The notes beneath the pieces are model-generated. The model saw only the letters and a program-made list of their open reading frames with translations, did not search any database and was not told the DNA's origin. The position numbers and the translations under genes were made by a program. From positions 113,757,745 through 113,821,744 of the forward strand of contig JARCOQ010000002.1 of the NCBI GenBank assembly GCA_029207755.1: a stretch of DNA of 64,000 nt. The letters are read 5' to 3'. Every line of letters starts with the position of its first letter. The stretch's first letter is position 1. Below, one piece after another: positions 1 through 11,590 of this stretch. The stretch is from Chamaea fasciata (Eukaryota; Chordata; Aves; Passeriformes; Sylviidae).

Positions 1-2363
1 ACTATATAGGGAATTTGGTCAGCTAACTTTGGCCCTGAATCACACCCACAGCAGATGACTAATGCTGCCCTAAACAGAGATTTCTACTATAAACCCTCAT
101 CTTTTCCACTAAATGGGCCTAGTGCCTTTCTCTTGGCAGATGAGGTGCTGGCACTGCCCAGAGTTGTAACTCAGGTGACCTTGGCCAGGCCAGTGTCCCC
201 TCCCTCTCATCCCTGCCACTGCAAGGGAAATGGCTGGGCAAGGAAAGCTCTCCTGGCCTGGGACAACACAGCTGCAATGCCAACCACTTCTCCCCATGGA
301 TTATTTTCTGCTCCCCTTCCTGCTCAGTGGCTTCCCAGGTGGATGGTGCTTGTGGGGGCTGGCTACAGGGTGCTCCTATGGTCTTTTGGAAAGTGGTGCA
401 GAGCAGGAGCTCCATCCAGCTGGAGAGACTGGCAAGAGGGAGGGGAAGGGCTTCAGAGCTCTCTGAGGCTTCCCCCCAACCTGTGGACAGTGCCACCTTA
501 GCTAGGTTTTACCCCAGGTTTCTTCAACATCCACCTTGTCCTTCCCATTTTTCTTCCATCCAGATCTTTTACATATTTGCCCAGTTTGCCATAAATAGCT
601 TAATGTAAGTCCCAGCCTTGGAGGGGGAAGGGTGGACAGAACCCTGCCGGAGCACTCACCACAACAATTCCTAGAGAGGAACCAGGAGGGAAAAGGGATA
701 ATGGATGTGGAGCACACCTGAGGTGCCCACTCAGTGCTGAGACTGCCCAGGGGGAGGTCTTTGAGATGCCCAATCAGCAAAGATCCCTGAGCAGCCAAGG
801 GTGTCTCCCAGTCACTTCAGGCTCATTTCCCCAGTTAATCTCTTTTCCAGCAGTGTTGTTACACCTTCCCATTCCCCTTTCTCCCAGCCCCCTGAGTTTT
901 CCAGCTCTTTGTGGATGTAATTATTTAAATTGCTCTCCATAGTTACAGGCAGGTGGTAAAACCAATAACTTGAACCAGTGCCCCAGCTTAGATAATGTGC
1001 CCTGGAATCTGAAACCCTGAACTCCAGCACAGGAACTTTTGATATCTGTGGCACAGATATGTAAATCAAATTTCTGCTGATCCATCAGAATTCCTGAAAA
1101 ACTTTCTAGTGCACTTGGGTGTATCATCCCCCGTCTAGTTTTCATGGACAGGGCTGCAGCCATGTGTCCAAAACCTGTGTCTGACACCTGAGTGGAACTA
1201 CAGGAGAGTGATTTAAGGAAAAGTGAGATTGTTGCTCCTTAAAAAAAATTAAAAGTCCCTTGACCATACATCCAAACCAAGCTTTTGGATTGAAAAAGAG
1301 TGAAGACAAAAAAAAATACCTAGAAAACCATGGAAGTGTGGCCTGTTCAGAGTTTCTAGCTGTAAAGTGCTTGGAATTCTGAGCCTGGCAGGGAGGCTCT
1401 GGTGCTGCTGGAGGGCACACCTTGTGCCAGCTGGGTTCTGCTCACCTGTGCCAACCCAGCTGCCAGGGGGTTTGCCAGGAATGGGAGCTTAGGTCTTTTG
1501 CCAGCATGTATAAACGCTGTTCCCAACAGGAAAACAATGAAGTTGTTCTTTTTTCCTACCTGGGAGCCATTAGGGAAAGTCAGAGTACTCATTTTACAGC
1601 CAGGCTTCCCTTTGATAGGCACCTTCCTTTATCAGCACGGCTGGAGATACTCAGGGTTTGGTGTTTGAGATCACAGAACTCAGAAATGAATGGAAGCGTG
1701 CAAGCAGAGGTGGGACAGCAACTGCAGCTTTCTTCTTTCCTTGAGTCAGCTGGTACTTTATCCTTAGGCAATGTCAATTAAAAATTCAAATGGGCAGGCA
1801 ACTCAAGTGCACAACCCCATTTATTCTGTGAAACAGCAAGCAAAGGACTGGCTTCTGGGGCTAGATCCACTTGAGGCAGGGCTGGAGCAGCACAGGACTG
1901 GAGATGGCGAGGTTGTACATCCCCCCTCCTGCCCCTCATGGCAGCCAAACCACCCACGAGCTCTGCAAAGTCCTCTCCCCTTTTTCACACTCACGTTTCA
2001 AAAAGCAGAGCTGCAGCACTTCCAGCCCAGCCGGTGGAGAAGGTTGAGGCTGCTCTCGAAAGCTGGGTGTTTCCACACCATGGGTTGTGAAAAAAGCAGC
2101 CTTAACCCAAGTCGCTGGCAGGAAACGTTTCTTACTCATGCCCTGCTCACAAGTTACTCTGCCCTGGCTGCCAAGCTCATGGAGAGCAAACGCCTCTGCC
2201 AGCAGTAGGGATGGGCTCCAGGTGTGAGATGGGTTATGAGCAAACGCAGCGCTCTCAAAAAGGAAAAGGAGGCTCAGGAGCTACCAGGCTCAGCCCTGTG
2301 GTCCCAGACAAGCTGCTGAAAGTTTTAGCTTTCATGTTTTTCAGATTCTGTGCTGCCTAGGGG
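1..2363. other. Unique non-coding DNA, no gene seen
   Basis: Mixed-composition DNA without a recognisable repeat or exon. Open frames are shorter than 150 codons, overlap on both strands and have no domain character. A short A run lies near 1241 and a purine-rich patch near 430-460. I see nothing that supports a gene, promoter or RNA. Confidence 0.6.
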
Positions 2364-2769
2364 TGTAGTTCTGGGCCTTATATTAAGTGTTAGTCAGCTC
2401 TCTTCACAGAGTAGGGAGACAAATCAAATCCTTTTCCTGTTGGACACCAAGGACAAGGGTTACAAGTTTTCAGGCCCAGAAGCACAAATAATGGTGGGCT
2501 GAAGAGAGAAAACGAGAGGGATGGGACTTCATAACGTGAAGTTGTAATTGGACAATTAAATCCAATATGCAAATCGACTAAAACTTATAAAAGTGTGAGA
2601 CCTTGTGACTGGGCGTCCATTTTGTGACCATTTTGGGTCCAGCCTGGTGTAGCCCTGGCCAGGCTCTTGTCCTGCCCAAGGTGTACCCCAAAGGCCTTTT
2701 AATAAATACCTACTTTATTCTCTTAGCTCTGCTTAGTCGCTGTTCCAAGTCAGCCTTCCCAAGGCATCA
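2364..2769 (+). mobile_element. Solo LTR of avian ERVL-type endogenous retrovirus
   Basis: About 400 bp with the order expected of an LTR. It begins TGTAGTT at 2364. An octamer ATGCAAAT lies at 2567-2574, 12 bp upstream of a TATAAAAG box at 2586-2593. A doubled CCATTTTG-type motif follows at about 2618-2637, then an AATAAA polyadenylation signal at 2701-2706. The 3' end is near AAGGCATCA at 2761-2769. The stretch from the octamer to the AATAAATACCTACTTTATTC block matches what I remember of common bird ERVL LTRs (family knowledge, not searched). No internal retroviral genes follow on either side, so it is read as a solo LTR left by recombination between two LTRs. I could not find a clean 5-bp target duplication, so the exact ends are uncertain. 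Confidence 0.72.
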
Positions 2770-5700
2770 TTCACTTTATTTCAGTCTTCCCACCCAAAAA
2801 AAGACAATAATATTTGCTCGCCTCCCTCGCTGGCTGGTTGGGAGATGGCAATGAATGTCTGCACTGTGCTGCAAACATAGAAGGTGTTAAAAAACGTGGA
2901 GCCTTTAGGTTCCCAGCAGCATGTTTGAACATTGCAGGAAAGGGAAATAGGGTGCTCAGACACTTGTGGGGTGAGCACGACAGGTTTATTGCAGGCAGGA
3001 ATGTTTAAGCTGGCAAATACAGGGGGATGCCAAAATGCGTTTATGAGGAGGTGATGGACCACAGCCACTCCATAAAGCACGGCCCTGCTGACCAGTGGCA
3101 CTGGGGGGAGAGGTGGATGGCCAACCTGAGTGGGCTGTCATACCTGTCACCTTGCCAGCATGATGATTTGGAGCACAGGATGGTCGGGAGGGGGCTGGGC
3201 AGGGGTGAGGGAGGGTGGAAAAGAGGCAGCTGTGTCCTAGAAGTCACCCCTGAGCAGAGCCAGAGCGGAAAAGAGGGTGCCACAAGCCCTTGCCTGCAGA
3301 CACTCGTTATCAGGGACATGTGAGAGGTGTTTGTGCTCCTGCAGGGCTGATGAGGGCTGCAAGTGCCACGACTTCTCCAGCCTGCAGAGCTGGCACTGCT
3401 CCTGGGGATGTGCTGGGGACATGCTGCTGTGCTGAGCCCCCAGCCTGCCCTGAGTGTGAGGAGGGGGACTGGAGCCATTCCCTGTTCTGCTTTTCCTGAC
3501 TCTGCAGGGTCACTGTTCCAGCACACTCACAGCCTGAGGCAGCAGAATTTGGTCCAGGGTGTTTCCCAGGGTACCCAGGTTGGAGACTGACCATGTGCAT
3601 GTTCTTCCGTGAGTTCTGTGGCAGTGACAGGGATTTCATGGGGTGGGTGGCACTCTTGGCAAGGGGCAGCCCAACAGCATTATCCCCAGCCACCACAGCC
3701 CTCCTAAAAGGGCAGAAAATGCTTTGAGGGAAGGGGAGATGCACTGATGCCTCACTGCACCGGGAGGCACCGGGTCTGGCACTCAGAGGGAGAGGGAGAA
3801 AGCAGGGCTTGGGGCTGTCACAGAGACACTTCCCTGTGCTCAGGGACCCGCAGGATGCTGTTCCCCAGCAGGGCCTGCCAGCCACAGCCTCCCCATAGCA
3901 ACTGAGACAAACAAACCCCGGGGCTGCAGTGGAGTGATGACTGAAAGGAAAGGGTAAGAGAACAGCCAAACTATTTTTATATTTCCGAACTACGCAGCAG
4001 CTATTTTTTCCTTTTCCGTGCTGAGTGGTCCTGGTGGTGTGTGTGCTTGCTGGGTGATATCCCCCCTCCTTCCCCTGCTTGCTCTTAGCTGAAGTCCCAG
4101 CTATTTGTCTGAGAAGCTTCACATTTATGGGTCTCTGGCTCATGTACAGTATTTGTTCCCCTACATTAATTAATAGTGTGAGTGTGCACACCCAAACATC
4201 TCCCTGGCAGAGCTGGGACACGCATGGAGGGAGTGTGGACATCTTCTCTAGGTTGCTACATCCCTCCAAGGGCTGGGGATAGCCTGCCAAGCCCCAGGCT
4301 GCAGGGAATCCTAGTGGCTCCATGCCACCAGGTGCTATCTGGGACATTTCTGCTCCTTGGAGGCTTCTCCCAGGGGCCAAGCTTGGGCATAGGCAGTGGG
4401 GGTGGCAGAGGGGCAAGAGCTGGATAGGAAATCTCTCCACACAACTCTTGCAGGTGTGGGAATGTTCCCTTTGGGAAGTGAAGACCCTCTGCAGCTCTTT
4501 ATGAAGTGTGAGAAGGGATGAGAACATTCTCCTTTCACAGCCAGCTCGAGGGTAGGGGTTGGACCAGGCTCTGGTGGCTGAGGGCTCCCAGGTGGGGGTG
4601 GATTTGACTCACCTGCCTGGGCTGTCTCCATCACCCAAGGCTCCCTTTACTGCCAGCAGGAGAAATGGGTGTGTTTTGGGCATGAGTCAACTGGCCTAAT
4701 TTTGCTTTCTGTCTTAGAGTAAGGTGAATTCCTCTGGATTTTCCTCCTCCTTTCTGTTGGCTGCTAAGGGACATTAGCTCAGATAAGCTGATGCCTCCAG
4801 TGGGCTGATGAATGGCCATCCCAAGTTAGTTACTGAGTGTTAGCTGCCCATGTGCCCTCCCCTAGCCTGGGCAAACATAGCCTCAGTTGGCTTTGCCCAT
4901 GCTACAAGAAAGCTTGCAGGGCTCCCTGAGTTGTGACAACTTTTTCTTATTTCAGTGTGAAGAGAGGACAAATCAGTGGCTCAGAAACCAGAAAGGCCAG
5001 CTGTGATGAAGCCGATGCTGCCATGCTCCCTCCTACTGATCTGATTTTTCTGTTAAAAAGTTCTTTGAGCGTTTTGGTGCAAAGAATTCCACAGCAAATC
5101 TCAGTAACACAGAGGGAAGTGAAGGAATCACTTCAGAGCTAGCTGTCTTTTTTTCTGCCTCCATTTGCTTTTACTTTTCCACTAGATTTACCCATCAGGC
5201 TGGAAACCATGGCCTGAGTGCAGAAATGAGGGTATCCAGGATTCCTGGAACTGCAGCTGCAGTTTATTATCGGGTAGGCTTGGGTTAGGCCACCACTGTG
5301 TCAGACAGCACGCAGACAGTTCCTGTCCCAATTCATCACAACAGCAGCAGCAGTTGCTGGTGGTGATCACACGTTTGATGTTTTCCTCCTGGAAACTCCT
5401 GAAGGATGGGAGCAGCTTCAGTGAGCAGCCACTGGGGCTAGAGGTGAAGCCCTGACCTGGAAAAGAGCCTTTGTGGGGTGGTGATTTATGGCCAGGTTGT
5501 ACTGGAGGACGTCATAGCAGCTCCTGCCACAGTCATCTCGCAGAAATCTCTCTTCTTACTGGAAATTTGTTGCTTAAGGAGATGTTGATAAAACCAGCAC
5601 TCCTGTCTAGGCTTTGAACAGCCTTGGAGGTCAAGTTTCAGCAGGCAGCCAGGTACATGCTAACAGGTAACTGAATGAATCAAAAGGAAAATTAATGAGG

Positions 5701-8700
5701 TTTCAAATGCGGAGACAAGTCAGAGCCACGTCTTTACACCTAAATGCAAATTTGGCTTAACCCCCCCAACCTCTTCCTATTTGCCAAGGGGTTACAGCTG
5801 CTGGCTCAGTGCTTGTTAATTGGGTAAAGCACTTTGTGTTCCTGCCTGGTGGCACAGACACATCAGCTGAGACATCCACGGCCTGGTGTTGTTTGGAGGA
5901 AGGGCTCTCTCCTGTTTGGGTGGGTATGTGTCGGAAATAAAGGAACAATAACTCCATTCTTCAGGCGCCCCGTAAATCGTCCCTTTGTTCTCTCCTCCTT
6001 GATGTGCTGGAGGAAAGTCACTGCAAGTGCCATTGTTTCCCCAGAGTGTTTTTGAAGGGCTTCAGTGTGTTTCGTTCCTCTGCTTAATTCAACAGATTTA
6101 CTTGTTTTCAGAATATTTCAGATTAAATATTCAAGGAGAAAGCCAAGATGTTGATTCTGTTTCTCTGCTTGCATTAGCAATCTCTGGAAGATTTTGAGGC
6201 TCATTTGTTTGCGTTGTAAGAGGTGTCTGAGAATGATTTGTTAATTACTTCAGCCTAGAGAGCCTATAAAGAGGCTGAGGTGGTTGGATGGGGAAAACCA
6301 TCCCTTTATGCCCCTTACTCTTTGCTTTGTAGGCCGGGCTAGGGCAGTGCCCCTGCTCCCCTGGCACTGTTCAGCTGACCTACACCATTCAACCAGGCTG
6401 TAATTAAGCAGTTCCTAATTTCAGCAGAAGACTAGCAGAGAAATGGAAAGGGTGGCCCTGCTGAAAAGCTCACAGCCACGCTAATATTCTCAAAGGGAAT
6501 TTTTATTTTTTTGGCTGTAGGTGTGCTGTACATCCGTTACACATCCTAAAGCAATTATAGGAGAAGGAAGCCATAAAAAGGGCTCTGTGCCCAAAACCTC
6601 ACCTGTGTTTTCCAGCTGTGTTAGGGAACCTAAGAAAAGCCATTTCCTCTTTCCACAAACCATCTTTCTTTGAAGGCAGCTATGTGTGGAATAAAAGGTG
6701 GGGTTTTTTTCAGTGTTGCTGCAGCAGAGCATTTAAGGAAAGTATTAATAAGACAGGTCTCCTTCACAGCCCAGCTGAAGAAGAAAAGTCAAGAAAAGTC
6801 TGCCCTCCACCCTCCCCACACCACTTCAGGGACACAAGAGGTGTTGTTTGGCTGCCTCAAAAGCCGTCTGCGCTGAGGATCAAAAAGGATGAGACAACTT
6901 TACCCCTCTGGCCACGTTCCTGTTGGCACTGTCACTGCACTCCTGCTCTCCTGGCTGCTCTCACCTGGGGCTAAATCCTCTTCACTTCAGTGGCAGGGAG
7001 ACAGAAACACGTTTCAGAGGGAGAAAAGCAGCAAGGAATTAGTTGCAGCTCTGTGGAGCACTGGAAGGAGTAGGAAAAAGTGGTTTAATATCTGGGAAGT
7101 GATGGGTCCCTCTGTCTGCCTACCCACACAAGCCCTGGCTCTCAGCATAACAGAACTTTTTTTTTTTTTTTCTTCCCATAAAATCAACACTATCAACAAA
7201 GCAGGGGTTGCATACGGCGTTGGTGAGGCACAGCACCAACAAAAAAATAAAAGTTTTGAGTGAAAACTTTTTTGGAAAGCTTGGCTTTGAGCTTGGAATT
7301 GGAGTCCGGAACGTGTGCGGGCTTGTTGGGAGGTGATGTAAGGCTCGGTGTGAAAATACACCTGAGGTATTCCCTGGGGACTTTGTTAAGTGCTTCTTGT
7401 TCTGGGCTCTGATCTCCAGCGCCAAGATCCGCGGGGATAAGGCAGGGCTTGCTTCCAGGGGAGCCGAGTGAGGAGCATGAATAAGAATGTGCTTCAAGGA
7501 GTCTTTGGCTTATCCATTCAAAAGCTGCGGTGCCTGCAGTGCTGGAGGCTTGGCAAGGTGTGAGTGTGAGCAGAGCGGGCCTGGAGGCTGCTCTAGGGGT
7601 GTAGGAAAGTCTTCCGAGATGACTCAGCCCAGGATGAAAGAGAGGGAATTTTGGGGGAGGGAAGGAAAACTGAAACTGGCTTCTTTTCAGTTTTCCAAGA
7701 CTCCAGAGGGGCAGGGTGGAGCTGGATTCGAGGAAAGCAGGGTTGGATGCAGAAAATACGATTAAAAGAAAAGGAGCCCCAGAGCTGGACAGTGCTCAGG
7801 TGGAGATGCTGTGGCTGCTTTTTGTTCCTGATTTACCGGGAAAGTGGGAAAATGTGAGCGGGAGGCATTAGTCATGCCATCCTATGTAGTCCTCAAATAC
7901 ATTGGATTACTGGAGAATTCACTAATAGAGAGGTGGATGATGACTTATAAACAAAGAGCTTTTAGGGCAGGAAGTCCCAGTTGTTGAGTGATAATAATTG
8001 ACTGTAATTATTTTAAATAGAACACTGCCAAAGAATGAAAAACTGTGCAAATCCCTCTTGTTGGACAGCGCTGAAGGCATCAAAAAAATGAATGCTGCAC
8101 AAGGAAAAATGCCTTTCCTGCCAAACCTGCCAGGCCAAGACACTCAAGCTTTTGTGAGTCCGTGGGGAAAATTTTCTAAAAATGGTTTATATATTTATTA
8201 TCACCACTGTACACCTGTAGGACTCTGTGGAACCACAGCAATGCAACCAGAAAAATGGGAAACAACTTCTGAGCCCTCTTGCAGGTGACTCAGTGGTGAA
8301 CAGAAAAAAATCTGTTGTGCTCAAAATTTGTTGTGGGAAAAGACCAAGGGCAGCATGCAAAATAAAAGTATTTGAAGTCTTTAATACTCCCAGTTCTTTC
8401 AATAGGGTTTTTTTAAAGACCTTGCTGTTGTCGGATTTTTTTTTCTTCAGTATAAGTGGTTTGGACCTGCCTTTGAAATCTCACTTTCATACTCTGTGTG
8501 CTAATTTATACTCAGAAACCTGAGTCCACACTCTGCAATCCTCTGCAGGCAGGGTGTAGAGTGTAGGCTTGCAAATGCCTTCAATTATCTTTTGAAAGCA
8601 GAGGAGAGTTTGGATCTTCAAAGCTCCAGTTTTATCACTTATATTATTGATGGATAGCACTGAGGAAGAGTCAGATAGGACAGAGGAAGGGATTAAAAAA

Positions 8701-8956
8701 GAATTGTTCCATCACCTGGTCCAGGTATATCCTCCCTTTTCTAACTCACCAAAGAGGAGGTGGATTATTTGACTCTGTGATCCCATAGGAAGCCTTTTCC
8801 TAAATCAAGTTATCCCAGTAATTTAAACATTTCATCTCATTTACAGCCTAAATGAATGGATGGCCAGTGTATATCCATATGTTCTTACGAGGAAATTATC
8901 CTGGCAGCTCTTCCCAAGTGTTTGTGCCCAGCAAACTTATAGAGAACATGTGACTT
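2770..8956. other. Unique non-coding DNA between LTR and first CR1
   Basis: About 6 kb with no repeat family I recognise. The 3.0-4.6 kb part is relatively GC-rich and holds one long minus-strand open frame, listed separately. The 6.05-6.27 kb part is AT-rich and smooth in composition. A T run lies at about 7158-7171. The 7270-7460 segment has a few more CpGs than its surroundings. No exon with convincing splice sites was found. Confidence 0.55.
3310..4527 (-). other. 405-codon open reading frame, function unknown, probably non-coding
   Basis: This is the longest open frame in the window that is not made of a simple repeat. It starts with an ATG that has A at -3 but T at +4, and ends with TGA at 3310-3312. 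I recognise no domain, signal peptide, membrane segment or repeat. The predicted protein is rich in Ser, Pro, Leu, Cys and Gly, as expected when GC-rich non-coding DNA is translated, and a second frame (3041-3526) overlaps it on the same strand. For DNA near 50% GC the longest chance frame in 64 kb should be roughly 200 codons, so 405 is longer than expected. That is the only argument for coding. It could be a chance frame in a non-coding RNA or a lineage-specific gene. I lean to chance. Confidence 0.15.
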
Positions 8957-9231
8957 ACAGAATTATAGGATCATAGAGTATCCTGAGCTGGAAGGGACCC
9001 AGAGGGATCATCCAGTCCCACCCTGTCCCTGCCCAGACCCCCCAACAATCCCAGCCTGGGCATCCCTGGCAGCGCTGTCCAAAGGCTCCTGGAGCTCTGG
9101 CAGCCTCGGGGTCGTGCCCATTCCCTGGGTAGACTGGGCAGTGCCCAGCACCTTCTGGGGGAAGAACTTTTGTCTGATATCCACCCCAAACCTCCTCTGA
9201 AACAGCTCCATGCCTTTTCTCTCAGACCCCC
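8957..9231 (-). mobile_element. CR1 LINE 3' fragment
   Basis: The left edge carries the CR1 tail in reverse complement (ATTATAGGATCATAGAGTA), followed by GAGCTGGAAGGGACCCAGAGG and the typical run of CR1 3'-untranslated sequence ending near CTCAGACCCCC. The element is 5'-truncated, about 275 bp, with its 3' end at 8957. It is diverged from the other copies here and looks like a different subfamily, with ATCCAGTCCCACC where the younger copies have a longer GGTTTGGGTTGGAAGGGACC block. No open frame remains. Confidence 0.85.
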
Positions 9232-9619
9232 TTTTGAATTTTCATGCTGCTCTTTTCCCAATGCAAAGCTTTTAGCAAAAGTGTTCTGGTGATGCAGAAT
9301 ACTTTCCTCTTCTGATTATCCTGACAACCTTTCTCCACCCTTATTTTTTATCCCTTGGGAGTTCATGCTGGGAACTGGAAGCAAGAATTGTACCTGCAGT
9401 TGCAAAGGAAATCTGACCAAAAGCTGGTGCAGTGGCATTACTTCAACCCTCCCTAGGGCATCACTAACAGAGGCACCTCTTTGGAAGGGTTTTAAGGCTG
9501 AAGTTCCCTCTTCACATCTGCATCATGTTATCATTCCTAACTGCCCTTTCCTCAGGGGAAAAAGCTCTGTTGCTGCCAGGTGATGAATTCCTTGCTTGGA
9601 GAAAGAAAATCAGTAGTTC

Positions 9620-10075
9620 CCAAAGGCATGACCTCGCACTATTGAATTTCCTCTCTTTTCTGCTACTTTGGATGATGAGGTCTTACTGTAACATGCTCTA
9701 ACATTCTGAATTGAAGCTGCTTCCCAGTTTTGTGACATCAGCAGATTTTATTAGCACATGCTGACGTTCTGAGCCAAGGCTGTGAGGAAAATTATTGAGT
9801 CAGATCAGCCTTGGAAACTGTCCTGGGGAAGGAGCCTCTGTTGCTGCTTTTTCTCTCCACTGCCTGAGGCCCTATCCCTTTAGTTTTGCCCCTCTCAGCT
9901 TCTTCCTTCTCCTCCAGGTAAACCCATACCTTGCCCTGCAGCGTTTTTGGAATTGAGAGAGGAAAAGTTTGTCTCAGATCTGATCTCTAGAAAATCAGAT
10001 GCCAGGTTTGACAAGAATAATCTGCCTCGTGGTGAATCTGTCTTGCATCTTGCCACATCCACCTCTGTGCCTTCA
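9620..10075 (-). mobile_element. Ancient CR1/L3-clade LINE fragment from within ORF2
   Basis: Read on the minus strand, this segment follows the order of the reverse-transcriptase part of old amniote CR1-type LINEs. Recognisable blocks on the plus strand, in order, are GCACTATTGAATTTC (9637-9651), TTTTGTGACATCAGCAGATT (9727-9746), TTATTAGCACATGC, GAGCCAAGG, TCTAGAAAATCAGATG near 9986 and AGGTTTGACAAGAATAATCT near 10003. Spacing between blocks is roughly that of the family. The frame is destroyed by many indels. This is family knowledge applied by eye: single blocks are weak, but the ordered series is persuasive. The copy probably predates the passerine radiation. Confidence 0.62.
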
Positions 10076-11199
10076 GCTGCATGTTTTATTTCCTCATTTA
10101 AAATATCTGCAGAGGAGCTGCTTGCAAGGAGCTGAGTCCAGCAGGCTCACAGCTGGACACGTGTATTTTTACCTGAGGAACAGCCCAGATGTGAGCTTGG
10201 CTCTGCTCTGGGCTGTAGTCACACAGAAATTTTTCTCTGCCTTTTCCCTGCCCTCCAGAGAGGACTTCAGTTGTTTAGTGATCCATCTCTGGGTAAATGG
10301 GCCTGCTTGGAATTCCTGTGGGAACAGAACCACAGTTTAATCAGTGCTTGTATCACCTGTGCTTTGCTGGTTCCTGAAACAGCACAAGCCGCATAGTTCC
10401 CCCCTCACTGACCAGTCTTCAAGGAAAACTTCAGGTGAGAGATGATATTTTTCCTTCTGAAAACAAGCATGAGGTGAATGACTGCCAGTTTTGCACCTGA
10501 GCACACATAAAACAGAGAGCCACCACTTTTTCAGGTAGCTTCCAGCACGGTGTTTTACTTCTGTATCAACTGCCAAACAACCCATCAAGTGAGGAATCTG
10601 AAGAAATTTACTTCCAGAATTCTTTTGATTTAAATTATATTAAAAAAAGAAAAAAAAAAAAAAAAAAAACAAAAACGAAACAACAACCTACAACAAACAA
10701 AGAAACCTCAACCTCCAGACTTTACTGTAGAATGATAGGGACAAACAAGAGCATTGCAGGATGTGACACAAGATTTTACATGGCAGCATCTTGTACCCCA
10801 GCAGGGGCACCGGTCTCTTTCCAGTGGCACCACACCCAGCTCGACCTTGGCTCGTTCGCTCCCGTTTCGTTTGTGCTGCTGCAAAGGCAGATTTAACCTT
10901 TCCCGGATGTGTTTTCCCAGCGTGCAGACACACACAAATGGTTGGTCATTTCCTAAATTACCGGCGTCTCCCCGTTGCTCGGTGACAGTCCCAGGTTGTT
11001 TGTCTGCAGGAGCAGATGCAGAACAGAGCCCAGGGCTCAGGTTCCTGAGTGTCCCCATGGCAGCTCCAGCAAATTCCCTGGCACACAGAGGCTGGCAGAG
11101 ATCAAAGAGAGGTTTGGAGTTGTTGGGTCCTGCATTTTCCATCCCATCTCCATAGCACTACCCCGGACACGGTTGCAGTCCTCTTTCTGAGCAAGGATT
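10076..11199. other. Unique DNA with an A-rich tract
   Basis: No gene seen. An A tract at about 10640-10710 starts as nearly pure A and continues as A with scattered C (AAAACGAAACAACAACC). The 10800-10990 part has several CpGs (CACCGG, CTCGTTCGCTCCCG, CCGGCG) in otherwise CpG-poor DNA, but is too short and sparse to call a CpG island. Confidence 0.5.
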
Positions 11200-11590
11200 T
11201 CATCTGGATGAGCAGAGGAATGGAGCAGCTCGGCTGGGAGGAAGGGCTGGCACAGCTGGGATTGTTCAGCCTGGACAGGACAAGCTTTGGGCTGAGCTCA
11301 GGGTGGCCTTGCAGAGCCTGAAGGAGCTGCAGGAAACCTGGAGAGAGACAATTCCCAAGGGCTGGAGGGACAGGACACAGGGAATGGCTTCAAACTGACA
11401 GAGAACAGGGTTAGATGGGATACTGGGGAAAAAATTCTTCCCTGTGAGGGTGGTGGCCAGAGAAGTTGTGGCTGCCCATGGATCCCTGGCAGTGCCCAAG
11501 GCCAGGTTGCACACTGGTGCTTGGAGCAGCCTGGCACCATGGAAGGTGTCCCTGTCCATGGCAGAGGGTGGCACTGGATGTTTTAAGTGC
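11200..11590 (+). mobile_element. CR1 LINE 3' fragment
   Basis: It begins in the last codons of CR1 ORF2 (GGATGAGCAGAGG, then GAATGGAGCAGCTC) and runs through the 3' untranslated region: GGAGGGACAGGACACAGGGA, GAAAAAATTCTTCCCTGTGA, GCTTGGAGCAGCCTGG, ending GGCACTGGATG. The final ATTCTATG tail is eroded. 5'-truncated, about 390 bp. It closely resembles the copy at 22436-23068. Confidence 0.88.
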
